From: Breviolum minutum Mf 1.05b.01 | Lineage: Eukaryota > Sar > Dinophyceae > Suessiales > Symbiodiniaceae | NCBI GenBank assembly: GCA_000507305.1 | Contig: DF239234.1 | Location: 124,001-188,000, forward strand | Length of the DNA: 64,000 bases | Direction of reading: 5' to 3' | Part shown: positions 63,181-64,000 of the stretch, piece by piece | Layout of the letters: every line of letters starts with the position of its first letter | Position numbering within the stretch: position 1 is the stretch's first letter | The notes under the pieces: model-generated | What the model was told of the DNA's origin: nothing | The model's database searches: none | The model's input: the letters and a program-made list of their open reading frames with translations, nothing else | Made by a program: the position numbers and the translations under genes

Positions 63181-63671
63181 TTTATGGAGTGCTTCGCAAT
63201 CCTGGTCCAGTGTCAATCACATGGGCAGAAGTGGGCATAGGCATTTCCACCACCGTCTTATTGGGATTGAGAAACGCATCGTTAGATTGGAGAGCCTTTG
63301 AGCTGCTCAATATGACTATAGCCTTTGTTTTGGCCTTGTCTTCGTCAGTCGTGACTGCGTCTGGACGTCGCGTCTCGACAACAGCGTTGGTCATCTACGC
63401 CTATGTGGATTTTTTTGGCGTGTCAATGTTGGGTCTTGAGCAGATTGATCGGCCAGCCACTAGGTGCGTGACAGAAGTCTGCCAGCTGAACCTCATTTTA
63501 GAGTCTCGGACGGCAGGATACGGATCAGAGGCAGATATGGTGTACTCCTATGTTGCGATTGCCAGATTGATCCGACCAGTGGTTACGTTTCTTGTCACTC
63601 TGGTGAGTATCGCCACTATGGACGTGCGCCGAATGACTCGCCGAAGGGTGGAGAAATGCCCGAAAAACTAA
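63078..63671 (+). CDS. Multi-pass membrane protein, copy 2
   Basis: Convincing from about 63140: AAVIAVIYGVLRNPGPVSIT, WAEVGIGISTTVLLGLRN, then the segment shared with copy 1 (63323-63627), giving four to five predicted membrane helices. After ATMDV the frame reads MTRRRVEK and runs into an inverted-repeat element (63658-63772, CCCGAAAAACTAAGGG to TTTCGCGGGTG), which is absent at the same point in copy 1. CTG|GTGAGTAT at 63600-63608 is a possible GT donor present in both copies. Family unrecognised. Confidence 0.58.
   Translation: MGNKFGDRGPVFGVVECGCEPYGGPWSVAAVIAVIYGVLRNPGPVSITWAEVGIGISTTVLLGLRNASLDWRAFELLNMTIAFVLALSSSVVTASGRRVSTTALVIYAYVDFFGVSMLGLEQIDRPATRCVTEVCQLNLILESRTAGYGSEADMVYSYVAIARLIRPVVTFLVTLVSIATMDVRRMTRRRVEKCPKN
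63323..63627 (+). repeat. 305-bp duplicated segment, copy 2
   Basis: Offset 5,062 bases from copy 1, same orientation, no indels. Confidence 0.92.
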
Positions 63672-63772
63672 GGGTTGAAAACCTGAAAAATGGCTGGTTT
63701 TCCTCAAAGAATCTCCACTTCCAAGGGGGGTTCCCATTTTCAGGTGCCAACGTTTTGTATTTCGCGGGTGTA
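63658..63772. repeat. Family E element interrupting membrane-protein copy 2
   Basis: CCCGAAAAACTAAGGGTTG and GTATTTCGCGGGTGTAG outer arms; AACCTGAAAAATGG and CCATTTTCAGGT inner arms. Confidence 0.65.
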
Positions 63773-64000
63773 GACTGCCCATGTTTTTGGAAAGAAATTG
63801 GCCTTCTTTTTTTTGTATGGAAGATTAGGGAATGTTTCAGGCAAGCATCTTGGTTTACCAGAGAGGTAACATAGATACAAAGAAACTGATGGTGTTCATT
63901 AATATGAAAAGCTGGGATCGCACCATTTTCCATACTGAATCACGACCAAAAAATTTACAACTGCTTAGGCGGTTGAGCACTGGACAGTAACACAGCTGAA

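Noticed and set aside
1..64000. tRNA, rRNA, CRISPR, bacterial operon or prophage
   Set aside because: No cloverleaf, rRNA motif, spaced array, ribosome-binding site or operon was seen; the regularly recurring repeats are inverted-repeat elements of irregular spacing.

Overview
The window looks like nuclear DNA of a eukaryote, most likely a dinoflagellate or a close relative (inference). Four observations point there. Every convincing coding piece is on the + strand. Exons are short and separated by very many small intron-like inverted-repeat elements. Two splice junctions that can be read in a WD40 repeat use GC-AG and GA-AG borders with an AG|G acceptor. Direct repeats sit at intron edges. 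There are no bacterial operons, Shine-Dalgarno sites, tRNA, rRNA or CRISPR arrays.

Most of the sequence is a mosaic of 90-180 bp elements with inverted terminal repeats. I separate them into families by their ends and call them A, B, C, E, F, G, H, I, J, K, L, M, N, O, Q, R and T. Family A is the commonest (about 33 copies). Its left edge usually reads AG|GTGGTGG and its right edge CCACCAACTAG|, with an internal pyrimidine-rich TTTTTCAG, so a whole copy can be removed as one GT-AG intron. All A and all I copies point the same way as the exons. Palindromic family B lies in both orientations and is flanked by copy-specific 5-7 bp direct repeats. I read these elements as introner-like mobile introns (inference).

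The outstanding feature is at 28435-31336: a 2.86 kb insertion flanked by a perfect 20-bp target-site duplication. It carries a recognisable RNA-virus RNA-dependent RNA polymerase of the narna/ourmia-like (Lenarviricota) type with motifs A, B and C intact but the reading frame broken. It landed inside the left terminal repeat of a family A element, so it is an endogenous non-retroviral RNA virus element that post-dates that introner.

Layout. 1-26 kb: scattered small exons of unrecognised genes among introners, including a cluster of helical or charged exons at 11.5-14 kb and membrane-like pieces at 9.7 and 18.8 kb. 26-28.4 kb: introners and a few exon fragments. 28.4-31.3 kb: viral insertion. 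33.7-54.2 kb: exons of one or two WD40-repeat genes; a classic WD40 blade is rebuilt from exons at 38751-38849, 39145-39176 and 40565-40631, and a coiled-coil-like last exon ends at 54177. 43.7-46.5 kb: an introner-free, coding-dense island of unrecognised proteins whose frames shift. 58.2-58.75 and 62.9-63.7 kb: two copies of a multi-pass membrane protein segment sharing a 305-bp, about 98% identical block. 60.7-61.8 kb: a gene whose frame stays open when a family C element is excised. Microsatellites lie at 34.5, 38.9, 42.7 and 62.4 kb. Stretches not listed as genes are introner mosaics or unrecognised AT-rich sequence.
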